Positions 14,966-23,958 of a stretch of 35,603 nt of DNA are shown here, one piece after another (position 1 is the first letter of the stretch; each line of letters opens with the position of its first letter). The notes under the pieces are model-generated. The model was given only the letters and a program-made list of their open reading frames with translations. It did no database searches and was not told the DNA's origin. The translations under genes were made by a program, and so were the position numbers. Origin of the DNA: Fumia sp045645505 (GTDB lineage: Bacteria; Bacillota; Clostridia; Oscillospirales; Ruminococcaceae); NCBI GenBank assembly GCA_045645505.1, contig JAZRIW010000015.1, positions 1-35,603 on the forward strand, given 5' to 3'.

Positions 14966-15913
14966 ATGTTAGATGTAGTTGCAATCGGAGAATTGCTTAT
15001 AGATTTTGCTTCATTAAAAAAAGATGATGAGGGTTATCCCACTATGGCAGCTCATCCGGGCGGAGGACCAACAAATTTTTTAGCAACACTTGCAAAATTC
15101 GGTAAAAAAACAGCTTTACTTGCCAAAGTAGGAAACGATGCTTTCGGCAAACTATTAATTGATACTCTTAAAAACAGAAATATTTTAACTGATGGTATTG
15201 TAACCGACGACGATGTTTTCACAACACTTGCCTTTGTAACCTTTGATGAATCAGGAGACAGGGAATTTTCTTTTGCAAGAAAACCCGGTGCAGATACTAA
15301 ACTTTGTTTTGATGAACTTAATTTAAAACTGATTGATGATGCAAAGATTTTCCATTTTGGGACTCTTTCCCTCACTGACGAACCTGCAAAAGAAGCCACT
15401 TATAAAGCTTTGGAATATGCAAAAAGCAAAGGAAAACTTATAACCTATGACCCTAATTTGCGTAAACCTTTGTGGAAAGATGAAAATGAATGTAAAAAAC
15501 AGCTGATAAGGGGACTTGATTTTGCCGATATTGTAAAAATCAGCGACGAGGAAGTAGAATACCTTTTTAATCTCGGTGTTGAAGAAGGGGCAGAATATAT
15601 TCTGAGTAACTTCGGAGTTAAGCTTGTTTTTGTTACTTGTGGCGCAAATGGATGTTTCTTTAAAAATAAAAATGCCCAGGGACATATTCCTGCATTAAAG
15701 GGATTAAAAGTAATTGACACCACGGGTGCCGGAGATATTTTTGGCGGAAGTGCGATTTATAAATTGCTCAATATCGAAAAAAATCCCGATGAATTATCAG
15801 AAAAAGAACTTATAGAAACAGTCAGATTTGCTTGTAAGAGTGCAGGACTTTCCACCACAAAACAAGGAGGAGTTTCCTCAATTTTCTCACTTGAAGAAAT
15901 AGAAAATCAATAA
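14966..15913 (+). CDS. PfkB-family sugar kinase, probably fructokinase
   Basis: This 315-residue ribokinase-fold enzyme has the N-terminal glycines HPGGGPTNFLATLAKFG, YDPNLRKPLW and the C-terminal signature DTTGAGDIFGG with its catalytic aspartate. YDPNLR with PGGGPTN is typical of fructokinases, which phosphorylate fructose at C6; the GH32 enzyme at 3728 is a possible source of substrate. AAGGAG precedes the start. The 94-bp gap from the malic enzyme contains a weak promoter candidate (TTGCAT 14878-14883, 18 bp, GATAAT 14902-14907). Substrate assignment is by family resemblance only. Confidence 0.85.
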   Translation: MLDVVAIGELLIDFASLKKDDEGYPTMAAHPGGGPTNFLATLAKFGKKTALLAKVGNDAFGKLLIDTLKNRNILTDGIVTDDDVFTTLAFVTFDESGDREFSFARKPGADTKLCFDELNLKLIDDAKIFHFGTLSLTDEPAKEATYKALEYAKSKGKLITYDPNLRKPLWKDENECKKQLIRGLDFADIVKISDEEVEYLFNLGVEEGAEYILSNFGVKLVFVTCGANGCFFKNKNAQGHIPALKGLKVIDTTGAGDIFGGSAIYKLLNIEKNPDELSEKELIETVRFACKSAGLSTTKQGGVSSIFSLEEIENQ

Positions 15914-15916
15914 AAC

Positions 15917-15949
15917 AAAAAGGTTTACGGTATCCCGTAAACCTTTTTT
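15917..15949. terminator. Terminator after the PfkB kinase
   Basis: A 14-bp perfect stem (15917-15930 with 15935-15948) has a TATC loop, an A run before it and a T run after it. It can serve both the kinase and the convergent phosphodiesterase gene. Confidence 0.9.
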
Positions 15950-15972
15950 ATATATTCCTAATTTCAAAATTA

Positions 15973-16452
15973 TTATTTTATCTCAACTATAAACGGCATT
16001 ATGCCATTTTTCTCAACATCGATAATCCCATATGATGCCTTGGAATTTCTTGGCAAAGAGGTGCTTCCCGGATTTAAAAAATATATTTCATCGTCATAAT
16101 GTGTGTCGCTTTGATGAGTATGGCCATATAATGCAATACGGCAATTCTCCTCTTTTGCTTTAGCTTTTAAATGCTCTAAAGAATATTTAACTGATAAATT
16201 ATGTCCATGAGTGCAAAGAATCCTTATATCCTCCGCAAAAGTTACGGTGATTTCAGGCAGAAAACTGCCAAAATCGCAATTCCCCCTGACAGCAACAAAG
16301 CTAAGTTCAGGGAATAAATCCTTAATATCCTCCATTTCACGCTCACCATCGCCCAAATGGATAAAAAGATCAGCTTCATTCTGATGCTTTTTTACTATGT
16401 TATATAAAGTGTTAAAATCTCTATGCGTATCCGATACAACAATTATTCGCAT
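15973..16452 (-). CDS. YfcE/MJ0936-type metallophosphodiesterase
   Basis: This 159-residue calcineurin-fold phosphoesterase has the full metal-binding series: SDTH, GDGE, GNCD, THGH and GHTHQSD. Small proteins of this type hydrolyse phosphodiesters in vitro; physiological substrates are mostly unknown. The NPGSTSLPR motif near the C-terminus is also typical. GGAAAGGG precedes the start. It is a single-gene unit on the minus strand between two plus-strand units. Confidence 0.92.
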   Translation of the reverse strand: MRIIVVSDTHRDFNTLYNIVKKHQNEADLFIHLGDGEREMEDIKDLFPELSFVAVRGNCDFGSFLPEITVTFAEDIRILCTHGHNLSVKYSLEHLKAKAKEENCRIALYGHTHQSDTHYDDEIYFLNPGSTSLPRNSKASYGIIDVEKNGIMPFIVEIK

Positions 16453-16549
16453 AAAACTACCCTTTCCTTAATAAATTAGGATATTGCTTCATAAGTATAA
16501 TATATATTGACTCTTTGGTCAAATTTAAAAAAGAAAGATAGGTGTTTAT

Positions 16550-16789
16550 ATGAATCAAAACAATCCAAACGTTGACAAATTAATCTCAATAATCGGAAAG
16601 AAACTCAATAAAGACCCGAATGTTTTAAAAAAACAACTTGAAGAAGGAAAATATGATAGTGTTTTGGGAAATTTAAACGATGCTGACAACAAAAAACTGC
16701 AAACTTTCTTAAAAAATCCAAAACTCGCACAACAAGTTATAAACACCCCCGGTGCACAACAAATGCTTAAAAACATACTTGGGGAATAA
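16550..16789 (+). CDS. Small unknown protein, first of a trio
   Basis: This 79-residue hydrophilic protein is predicted to be mostly helical (LISIIGKKLNKDPNVLKKQL, LAQQVINTPGAQQMLKNIL). It has no signal, membrane segment or recognised motif. It has an AGGTG site, and a -10-like TATAAT lies at 16496-16501. It is followed after 24 bp by another small gene and then a third, suggesting a three-gene unit. Confidence 0.72.
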   Translation: MNQNNPNVDKLISIIGKKLNKDPNVLKKQLEEGKYDSVLGNLNDADNKKLQTFLKNPKLAQQVINTPGAQQMLKNILGE

Positions 16790-16813
16790 CTGAAAGAAAG
16801 GGCGGATTTTGAG

Positions 16814-17158
16814 ATGGAAGACTTAACTACTGCCCTTCAGAATTTTTTGGGCAGCGAGGAAGGGATGAAACAATTAGAGGATTTGTCAAAAATGTTCGGT
16901 ATGGATTCTAAGCCAAATGATGAAAATACAAAGCCAAAAAATGAAGCTACCATCAGTCCCGATGATATTTTAAAAATTCAAAATCTTATTTCAGATTTTA
17001 ATAAAGAAAACCCAAATACTACTTTACTGAAATCTTTAAAACCATTACTTAAAGAAGAAAGACGTCACAAAGTTGATGAAGCAGTACGAATAATGAAGCT
17101 TATTTCCTTGCTTCCCACCCTTCGCGAAAGCGGAATATTAAATAATTTATTAGAATAG
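16814..17158 (+). CDS. Small unknown protein, second of the trio
   Basis: This 114-residue, charged helical protein has a low-complexity Asn/Lys/Glu/Pro middle (about residues 33-50) and a C-terminal helical part (LLKSLKPLLKEERRHKVDEA, ISLLPTLRESGILNNLL). Both ends contain short amphipathic helices like those of the first trio member. GAAAGGGCGG lies upstream. I do not recognise a family. It lies 9 bp before the third member. Confidence 0.72.
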   Translation: MEDLTTALQNFLGSEEGMKQLEDLSKMFGMDSKPNDENTKPKNEATISPDDILKIQNLISDFNKENPNTTLLKSLKPLLKEERRHKVDEAVRIMKLISLLPTLRESGILNNLLE

Positions 17159-17167
17159 GAAATAATT

Positions 17168-17443
17168 ATGGCACAGTTTAACAGTGGATATTCCTCATCA
17201 GAAATTTTATCAATGCAGCGTGATGCTGCCAAAAGAGTAAAAGAAATGCAAAGAAAAGCGGCGGATAAGCTTAATAATACACTTAAAGAAGAAAAGGGAA
17301 ACATGAAAATTAATCCCCCTACTGATTTGAAAAGCATAAATTTGGATAGAGATAAACTTATTCTCATCTGCCTTTTTTTACTGCTTTTAAATGAAGAAGC
17401 GGATTCGTTATTACTTTTAGCACTTGCATATATTTTTTTCTGA
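17168..17443 (+). CDS. Small unknown protein with hydrophobic tail, third of the trio
   Basis: This 91-residue protein starts with a charged helix (SEILSMQRDAAKRVKEMQRK) and ends in a very leucine-rich hydrophobic segment (ILICLFLLLLNEEADSLLLL then ALAYIFF) interrupted by an acidic NEEAD. From memory, proteins with this charged-helix plus Leu-rich tail layout occur in other Clostridia as uncharacterised genes; I cannot confirm that here. Membrane association is likely. AGGA precedes the start. Confidence 0.7.
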   Translation: MAQFNSGYSSSEILSMQRDAAKRVKEMQRKAADKLNNTLKEEKGNMKINPPTDLKSINLDRDKLILICLFLLLLNEEADSLLLLALAYIFF

Positions 17444-17471
17444 TAATTAGTCGATGTTTGTATTTTTTTCG

Positions 17472-17500
17472 TTGTATTTGGCAATTTTATATGATATACT
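17472..17500 (+). promoter_or_regulatory. Promoter of rlmB
   Basis: TTGTAT (17472-17477), a 17-bp spacer and TATACT (17495-17500). Confidence 0.6.
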
Positions 17501-17541
17501 TATATATGTATATAAATTATCAGATGGGCGATGAATAAACA

Positions 17542-18333
17542 ATGATAAAAAATAATGAAAAATTTTCAAGATCAACACAAGAAGCTTCTTATAATAACGT
17601 AGTTGCCGGACGCAATGCGGTTTTGGAAGCACTTAAAAGTGAAGATAAAATTGATACTATATATGTTGCAACCGGTCAGATAAACGGTACAATTTTAAAA
17701 ATTATTTCTATTGCTAAACAATCAGGTTATCCTGTTAAGGAAATTTCTGCACAAAAATTATCTTCTATGGCCGGTGGTGTTAATCACCAGGGCGTGTTAC
17801 TTACATTATCCACAGTTAAATATTATACTGTCGAAGATATTTTATCAAAAGCAGAAGCTTTAAACGAATCCCCTTTTATAATAATTGCTGATGAAATTGA
17901 AGACCCTCATAATCTGGGAGCTCTGATAAGAACTGCAGAAACTGCAGGCGCACATGGAATAATTATTCCTAAAAGGAGAAACGTCGGCCTGACACCGGCT
18001 GTTTATAAGGCATCTGCAGGTGCAGTGGCTCACCTTCCTGTTGCAAGGGTGTCCAACCTCGCTTCAACTGTGGACGAGCTTAAAACTAAAGGCATCTGGG
18101 TTTACGGTTGTGATATGAAAGGGGAAACCTGGTGCCAGACCGATTTCAGCGGAGGAGTTGCACTTATAGTAGGCTCTGAAGGAAACGGAATCGGCAGACT
18201 TTTAAAAGAAAAATGTGATGTCTTGGTAACTTTACCGATGAAAGGAAAAATCACTTCACTCAATGCTTCTGTTGCAGGAGGAATTATCATGTACGAAGTG
18301 GCAAGACAGCGCAGTAATCTCAAGGCAAAATAA
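17542..18333 (+). CDS. rlmB: 23S rRNA (guanosine-2'-O-)-methyltransferase RlmB
   Basis: This 263-residue SPOUT-class enzyme uses S-adenosylmethionine to methylate a ribose in 23S rRNA. It has an N-terminal substrate-binding domain (VAGRNAVLEAL ... GGVNHQGVLL) and a C-terminal knotted catalytic domain with the three SpoU motifs: DPHNLGALIRTAETAGAHG, LIVGSEGNGIG and LNASVAGGIIMYE. The Shine-Dalgarno site is weak, so the exact start is less certain. It is followed after 24 bp by the P-type-ATPase-like gene. Confidence 0.93.
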   Translation: MIKNNEKFSRSTQEASYNNVVAGRNAVLEALKSEDKIDTIYVATGQINGTILKIISIAKQSGYPVKEISAQKLSSMAGGVNHQGVLLTLSTVKYYTVEDILSKAEALNESPFIIIADEIEDPHNLGALIRTAETAGAHGIIIPKRRNVGLTPAVYKASAGAVAHLPVARVSNLASTVDELKTKGIWVYGCDMKGETWCQTDFSGGVALIVGSEGNGIGRLLKEKCDVLVTLPMKGKITSLNASVAGGIIMYEVARQRSNLKAK

Positions 18334-18357
18334 AAAATGAGCAAGGAGTGAAACCGA

Positions 18358-20499
18358 ATGAATGATAAAGAATTTTCTTTAGACGATATTTTAACTGAAG
18401 TCGGTTTTTCGTCGGCCTCAGATGAAAACGTCGATGTTGATACTTTGCTTAAGGATTTAAATCCTGAAAAAAAAGAGGAGATTTCAATAGAACCTCCCAC
18501 TAAAGAATTTACTCCGGCAAAACAGCCATCTGAAAGCAAAATTGTTTATGAAGTAAAAAAAGTATTCAATAAAGCTGAAAATCCCCCTGCACAGCTTGAA
18601 AACAGCGGCCCTATTTCGATTGATGTAGATTCTATCAGAAAAGAACAAAAGCCTCTGAAACCTATACCTGTTGAGAAAGAAGATGAATCTTTAAACACAC
18701 CTGAAATTCACTTTAATATGGCTAAGGAAGATCCCGATTTTGACAGACGTTTAGAGATTGCACCGACTTTTAAAAAGCTTGTGGATAAAATAAATCTCTC
18801 CTCTCCGGAAGAGTTTGAAAATATTATTGCACATGAAAAAAGCTCAAATTTATTAAGAGGAATTTTTCTTACCATACTTTCCTTAATTTCTCTTTTGATA
18901 TCAATGCTTATTTATTCAAATGCAACATTGGAAATTGAAAAAATCCCATCACGTTTTTTCCTTTTAATTCCCGGAATAATAGGTGTGTTATCAGCAATTT
19001 TAGGACTTCCCACTTTTATAAGCGGATTTAAATCTATTAAAAAAATGGAGCCTGATCGCGATATTGTACCTACAGTTGCATTTTCTTTCTGTGTTCTACA
19101 GTATATAACACAATTTATATTTCCAAAAGGTCTTGTAAATGCAAATATACACCAATATCTCCCTGTTGGAATACTGATTCTGGCAATTTCGTTTTTTGCA
19201 AAAAACATGATCTGTAAAACTGCTCTTAACAACAGAAAAATTTTAAAAACTATCACGCAAAAAAATGAAGCACAGATTATATGGGATAATCGTGCTGCTA
19301 CCGAATTTGCAAAAGGACTTACCGATGAAACTGCATATCCAGTTGTCAACAGAAAAGTGGAAGAGATTTCCGATTTTTCAGAACTTTCCTTTTCAATGGA
19401 TGCAAGTGACCGATTAGGCAGAGATGTTACCCTCTTTGGTGCAGCTTTTTCCTTGGTGATTGCACTTTTTGTATTTCTTTTTACAATGCAGCAACACCTT
19501 GCATTAACTGTTATGACAGCTTTCATCTGCATTTTTGCATCAGTGCTAAATCTTTATAGTGTTTGCTATCCTCTTTTCAGATCCTCAAAAATCGCATCAC
19601 TTTTTAACGCTTCTGTATGCGGAGAAAAAAGTGGAGTTGAATATGGTGATGTCAATGTTCTTGTAACAACTGCCGATAAACTTTTTACACCTGACGCAGT
19701 TGTTTTAAACGGAATTAAAACCTTTGAAGGTATGCGAATAGATGAGGCAATACTTGATGCTGCAAGTGTTTTGAATGGAGCTGACAGTATCCTTACAGGC
19801 ACATTTTTAAAAATTATTGCAGGTAAAACAGAGCTCTTAAGTAAAGCTGAAAACCTGCATTATGAAGATGGAATGGGATTGTCGGCATGGATAGGTAACA
19901 GACGTATCCTGATAGGCAATCGCGAACTTATGTCGTCGCATAACATCCGTGTTCCCAGTCTTGATTATGAAAGCCGATTCAATTTAGAAGGAAGTGACTT
20001 GGTTTATCTTTCCGCACAAGGTGAATTGACTGCGGTATTTATTTTCAGTCTCCAACCCACCTATGCAACCGAAGAAGCAATTCGTATGCTCTATAACAGC
20101 GATATTGCGTTAACTATAAAAACCAGCGATTCAATCATTACAAAAGAAAGATTGTCGCAGCTTTTTGGAATTCACCCCGATTATTTCAAAATTTTACCTA
20201 CTAAATTCAACAAGCTTTACAACGAATGCAGTCAGTTTGTTAAAATCCGTCCTGCAATTTCCATTAACGACGGAAGCTTTACTTCAATGTCTTGTGCTGT
20301 ATCACTGGCAAAACGCATAAAAATTATGACAAAATTAGCATTTGTAGTAACTCTGTGTTCAGTTATATTAGGAGCATTGCTGATTGCTGTTTTCGGATTT
20401 TTAAATGCCACTAAACAATTAACTCCACTTTTAATGTTTTGTTACCCGATTATGTGGATTTTTATTCACTTTTTATTACAAAAAACAATTAGAATCTAA
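18358..20499 (+). CDS. P-type-ATPase-like membrane protein without catalytic motifs (pseudoenzyme)
   Basis: This 713-residue protein has a long charged, probably disordered N-terminal region (about 1-150), six hydrophobic segments between about 160 and 405, a cytoplasmic part (about 410-650) and two C-terminal membrane helices. The architecture is that of heavy-metal P-type ATPases. YEDGMGLSAWIGNRRILIGN aligns with the nucleotide-binding domain, and the following region up to FKILPTK aligns with the P domain. The catalytic elements are missing: where DKTGT is expected the sequence reads VVLNGIKTFEG (Asn451 in place of the phosphorylated Asp), the usual TGD is TSD, and no GDGxND or TGES is present. 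AAGGAG precedes the start. It probably does not pump ions and may be structural or regulatory. Confidence 0.75.
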   Translation: MNDKEFSLDDILTEVGFSSASDENVDVDTLLKDLNPEKKEEISIEPPTKEFTPAKQPSESKIVYEVKKVFNKAENPPAQLENSGPISIDVDSIRKEQKPLKPIPVEKEDESLNTPEIHFNMAKEDPDFDRRLEIAPTFKKLVDKINLSSPEEFENIIAHEKSSNLLRGIFLTILSLISLLISMLIYSNATLEIEKIPSRFFLLIPGIIGVLSAILGLPTFISGFKSIKKMEPDRDIVPTVAFSFCVLQYITQFIFPKGLVNANIHQYLPVGILILAISFFAKNMICKTALNNRKILKTITQKNEAQIIWDNRAATEFAKGLTDETAYPVVNRKVEEISDFSELSFSMDASDRLGRDVTLFGAAFSLVIALFVFLFTMQQHLALTVMTAFICIFASVLNLYSVCYPLFRSSKIASLFNASVCGEKSGVEYGDVNVLVTTADKLFTPDAVVLNGIKTFEGMRIDEAILDAASVLNGADSILTGTFLKIIAGKTELLSKAENLHYEDGMGLSAWIGNRRILIGNRELMSSHNIRVPSLDYESRFNLEGSDLVYLSAQGELTAVFIFSLQPTYATEEAIRMLYNSDIALTIKTSDSIITKERLSQLFGIHPDYFKILPTKFNKLYNECSQFVKIRPAISINDGSFTSMSCAVSLAKRIKIMTKLAFVVTLCSVILGALLIAVFGFLNATKQLTPLLMFCYPIMWIFIHFLLQKTIRI

Positions 20500-20517
20500 A
20501 TAAGGAAAGGAATAAAA

Positions 20518-21399
20518 ATGAAAAAAATATTTAGTATATTACTTATAACTATGTTGCTCCTTACAGGTTGTATGGGTAACAGTAAAATTGACCCCAATAC
20601 AATCGATTACATTCAGCTTAAACCGCCGACAGAAGGTGACGATATAGCTGTTTTTGATACAAGTATGGGCGAAATTACAGTTTTGCTCTATACAAACGAA
20701 GTGCCTGAAATAGTCCAGAACTTCAAAGATTTAGTAAATGAAGGTTATTATGACGGACAGGTTATGTTCAGAGTAGAACCCGACTATAAACTTTCAGCAT
20801 TCGGAAGTTCCGACAGATTTGGTAAAGAAGGAAAAACCAACGAAGATAAACCTAAAAAAGCAGAATTTTCTCAGAATTTATGGCCTTTTTCAGGAAGTCT
20901 TTTTACCATCACATATCAAAGCGGCACCGTCTTTAAAAGCCTTTGCTATGATTCCCGTTCATTCTTTTTAGGAGATATTCCCTTAACTGAAGAGGATCGC
21001 CAACGTATGATAGATTATTCATCATTCCCTGTAATGATGAGGAATGCTTTTGAAAAAGTAGGCGGAGTACCGGGATATTCCCAGTATCATTCAGTTTACG
21101 GTAAAGTTATAAAAGGTATGGACGTAGTGAATTCTATGTTACAAGTTGAAACAGTTGCAGAAGAACCTACGGAAAAAGAGATAAAAGCAGCTGAAAAACA
21201 GGGTATTGAATTGATACCTATAAGACGTCCTAAAGAAGATATTGTTATCAATAAGGTCACTTTAAAAACCTATAACCCTGACGATTTCGAAACACTTGAC
21301 AACTGCTTAAGTGAAGAAGAATTTAATTCCTTAGTTGAAAAAAGTGAGAAAGAACAAGCTGAGCTTGATGCAATACTGGCAGGGGAAACTATAGAATAA
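20518..21399 (+). CDS. Cyclophilin-type PPIase-like lipoprotein, divergent active site
   Basis: This 293-residue protein has a lipoprotein signal (lipobox LTGC, Cys18) and a cyclophilin fold: DTSMGEITVLLYTNEVPEIV, then NFKDLVNEGYYDGQVMFRV, and KVIKGMDVVNSM. The active-site motif FHRxxxxFMxQGGD is replaced by MFRVEPDYKLSAFGSSD, and NGSQFFI by YDSRSFFLG, so normal isomerase activity is doubtful. The C-terminal 60 residues are acidic and helical. It lies 18 bp after the ATPase-like gene and 23 bp before a canonical cyclophilin. A folding-chaperone role at the outer face of the membrane is the best guess. Confidence 0.85.
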   Translation: MKKIFSILLITMLLLTGCMGNSKIDPNTIDYIQLKPPTEGDDIAVFDTSMGEITVLLYTNEVPEIVQNFKDLVNEGYYDGQVMFRVEPDYKLSAFGSSDRFGKEGKTNEDKPKKAEFSQNLWPFSGSLFTITYQSGTVFKSLCYDSRSFFLGDIPLTEEDRQRMIDYSSFPVMMRNAFEKVGGVPGYSQYHSVYGKVIKGMDVVNSMLQVETVAEEPTEKEIKAAEKQGIELIPIRRPKEDIVINKVTLKTYNPDDFETLDNCLSEEEFNSLVEKSEKEQAELDAILAGETIE

Positions 21400-21422
21400 T
21401 TTTTTAAAAAGAGGAAATAATT

Positions 21423-22019
21423 ATGATTAATTTCAGAGAAATAAAAAAAGATGATAAAATTGCAGTTTTAGAAACAAATATGGGCACTGTTGAAATTCTA
21501 CTTTTTCCCGAAGTTGCTCCTAAAACTGTTGAAAATTTTACCTCATTAATTGAAAAAGGTTATTACAACGGAATAATTTTCCACCGTATTATAAAAGATT
21601 TTATGATTCAGGGTGGAGATCCTACAGGGACCGGAAGAGGCGGCGAAAGCATCTGGGGCCACTCTTTTGAAGATGAATTCAGTGATGAAGCAAGAAACTT
21701 TTGCGGTGCACTTTCTATGGCAAATGCAGGTCCCAACACAAACGGAAGTCAGTTTTTTATAGTTCAGGCAGGTCCCGAAACTATAGATGCAAGAATATTT
21801 GATATGCTTAAACGCCAAGGGAAAGTCTTTTCCGAAGACGTAATGGAAAAATATAAGGAAGTGGGCGGCACTCCTTGGCTTGACGGCGCACATACCGTTT
21901 TCGGACAGGTAGTTGAGGGTATGGATGTTGTAAATAAAATTGCCGGTTTACGTGTAGATTACAGCGATAAGCCCTATGAAGAAGTGGTAATTTTAAACGC
22001 AACTGTTAAAACTATATAA
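21423..22019 (+). CDS. Cyclophilin-type peptidyl-prolyl cis-trans isomerase
   Basis: This 198-residue cytoplasmic cyclophilin (no signal peptide) catalyses proline isomerisation during protein folding. The active site is intact: IFHRIIKDFMIQGGDPTGTG, NGSQFFIV, and HTVFGQVVEGMDVV. A GAGGAA site lies just upstream. Immediately downstream of the divergent lipoprotein homologue, it probably belongs to the same transcript. Confidence 0.93.
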   Translation: MINFREIKKDDKIAVLETNMGTVEILLFPEVAPKTVENFTSLIEKGYYNGIIFHRIIKDFMIQGGDPTGTGRGGESIWGHSFEDEFSDEARNFCGALSMANAGPNTNGSQFFIVQAGPETIDARIFDMLKRQGKVFSEDVMEKYKEVGGTPWLDGAHTVFGQVVEGMDVVNKIAGLRVDYSDKPYEEVVILNATVKTI

Positions 22020-22044
22020 ATTAATATTATTTGTAATTTAAATA

Positions 22045-22073
22045 TTGATTTTTTAACAAATATAAGATAAAAT
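22045..22073 (+). promoter_or_regulatory. Promoter of the PEP carboxykinase gene
   Basis: TTGATT (22045-22050), a 17-bp spacer and TAAAAT (22068-22073), 57 bp before the start codon. Confidence 0.65.
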
Positions 22074-22130
22074 AGTATTTGTGAAAAATTGGTAATTTAA
22101 CATATCACGATTATTGAAAGGGGTAAAAAA

Positions 22131-23909
22131 ATGCTTACCAATAATAAAAATGTATTAAAATGGGTAGATGAAATGGTTGCACTTTGCAAACCTGATAAAG
22201 TTATCTGGATTGACGGAAGTGATGAACAACTCAATGCTTTGCGCGATGAAGCTATTTCTACCGGTGAGATGATCAGATTAAATGACGAGAAACTTCCCGG
22301 ATGCTTATATCACAGAACTCTCCCTAATGACGTTGCTCGTGTAGAAGATCGTACCTTCATCTGTTCTTTAAAAGAAGAAGATGCAGGTCCCACAAACCAC
22401 TGGAAAGATCCTAAAGAAATGCATGCTATGCTCGACCCGATGTATGACGGAGTTATGAAGGGCAGAACAATGTATGTTATTCCTTATTCCATGGGACCTA
22501 TCGGTTCTAAAATGTCAAAAGTAGGTGTTGAAGTTACAGATTCAATTTATGTAGTTCTCAACATGGATATTATGACTCGTATGGGAAAACAGGCTTTTGT
22601 GCAGTTGGGCGATACATCTGATGACTTTGTTCGTGGTTTGCACTCTAAAGCTGATATTGATCCTGAAAAACGTTATATTGTTCATTTCCCTGAAGAAAAT
22701 ACAATCTGCTCCATTAACTCCGCTTACGGTGGAAACGTATTACTTGGTAAAAAATGCTTTGCATTAAGAATTGCATCCTACCAAGGTAAAAATGAGGGCT
22801 GGATGGCTGAGCATATGCTCATCTTGGGTATTGAAAATCCTCATGGTGAAGTAAAATACATCTGTGCTGCATTCCCCTCTGCTTGCGGTAAAACAAACCT
22901 TGCTATGCTTATCCCACCTGAAGTTTATGCAAAAAAAGGTTATAAAGTCTGGACTGTAGGTGACGATATCGCTTGGTTGCGTAAAGGTGATGACGGACGT
23001 CTCTGGGCAATCAACCCTGAAAACGGATTTTTCGGTGTTGCTCCCGGTACTAACTTAAAATCTAATCCCAATGCACTTCACTCTACAGAAAAAGGCACAA
23101 TCTTTACAAACGTTGCTATAAATAATGATGATAACACTGTTTGGTGGGAAGGTCTTGACAAGAATCCTCCTGTTAATGCAACAGAATGGAAAGGTGAAAA
23201 AGTTAACGGCCCTGAATTTATTGCAGATGGTAACAAACTTGCTCATCCTAACTCAAGATTTACTGCTCCCGCTAAAAACTGTCCTTGCATCAGTAAGGAA
23301 TTTGACAATCCCAAAGGCGTTCCGATTTCCGCTATCGTATTTGGTGGTCGTCGTGCAAAAACAGCTCCTCTCGTATATCAGTCCTTCGACTGGGAACACG
23401 GTGTATTTGTAGGCTCTATTATGGCTTATGAAACTACCGCTGCTGCTGCAGGTGCTGTTGGTGTAGTTCGTCGTGACCCGATGGCTATGCTTCCTTTCTG
23501 TGGATACAATATGGGTGATTATTGGGCACATTGGCTCAAAATGGGTAAAGAATTAGGGGACAAAGCTCCTAAAATTTTCAACGTAAACTGGTTCAGAACT
23601 GACGATGAAGGTCACTTTATCTGGCCCGGATTCGGCGATAATATGCGTGTTCTTATGTGGATTTTGAGTCGTTGCGATGGCAAAGCGGATGCTTTAGAAA
23701 CAGCAATCGGTTACGAACCTAAACCCGAAGATATCAATATCGAAGGTTTGGATATCACAGTTGACACAATCGCTGATTTATTAAGCGTTGACAAAGACCT
23801 CTGGCTTGAAGATGCTAAAGGAATCGAAGAGTTTTATGCAAAATTCGGCGACAAACTTCCAAAGGAAATGGAAAAACAGCTTAAAGATATGAAAGCAAGA
23901 CTTGCTTAA
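22131..23909 (+). CDS. pckG: Phosphoenolpyruvate carboxykinase (GTP)
   Basis: This 592-residue GTP-type PEP carboxykinase interconverts oxaloacetate + GTP and PEP + CO2 + GDP. Motifs: the P-loop-like CAAFPSACGKTNLAMLIPP with its reactive cysteine, VGDDIAWLR (metal binding), FGGRRAKTAPLVYQSFDW, and FNVNWFRTDDEGHFIWPGFG. Length matches the GTP family rather than the ATP family (about 530). AAAGGGG precedes the start. In anaerobic gut fermenters the enzyme often runs toward oxaloacetate; the direction here is not visible from sequence. Codons are noticeably more regular than in neighbours, consistent with high expression. Confidence 0.96.
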   Translation: MLTNNKNVLKWVDEMVALCKPDKVIWIDGSDEQLNALRDEAISTGEMIRLNDEKLPGCLYHRTLPNDVARVEDRTFICSLKEEDAGPTNHWKDPKEMHAMLDPMYDGVMKGRTMYVIPYSMGPIGSKMSKVGVEVTDSIYVVLNMDIMTRMGKQAFVQLGDTSDDFVRGLHSKADIDPEKRYIVHFPEENTICSINSAYGGNVLLGKKCFALRIASYQGKNEGWMAEHMLILGIENPHGEVKYICAAFPSACGKTNLAMLIPPEVYAKKGYKVWTVGDDIAWLRKGDDGRLWAINPENGFFGVAPGTNLKSNPNALHSTEKGTIFTNVAINNDDNTVWWEGLDKNPPVNATEWKGEKVNGPEFIADGNKLAHPNSRFTAPAKNCPCISKEFDNPKGVPISAIVFGGRRAKTAPLVYQSFDWEHGVFVGSIMAYETTAAAAGAVGVVRRDPMAMLPFCGYNMGDYWAHWLKMGKELGDKAPKIFNVNWFRTDDEGHFIWPGFGDNMRVLMWILSRCDGKADALETAIGYEPKPEDINIEGLDITVDTIADLLSVDKDLWLEDAKGIEEFYAKFGDKLPKEMEKQLKDMKARLA

Positions 23910-23920
23910 AATTTAAAACA

Positions 23921-23958
23921 AAAACTGTGCGGGTTAAAAATACCCGCACAGTTTTTTT
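23921..23958. terminator. Bidirectional terminator between pckG and the GH4 gene
   Basis: A perfect 14-bp stem (23921-23934 with 23942-23955) is flanked by A and T runs. Its T run reaches the minus-strand stop codon of the GH4 gene (23957-23959). Confidence 0.92.
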
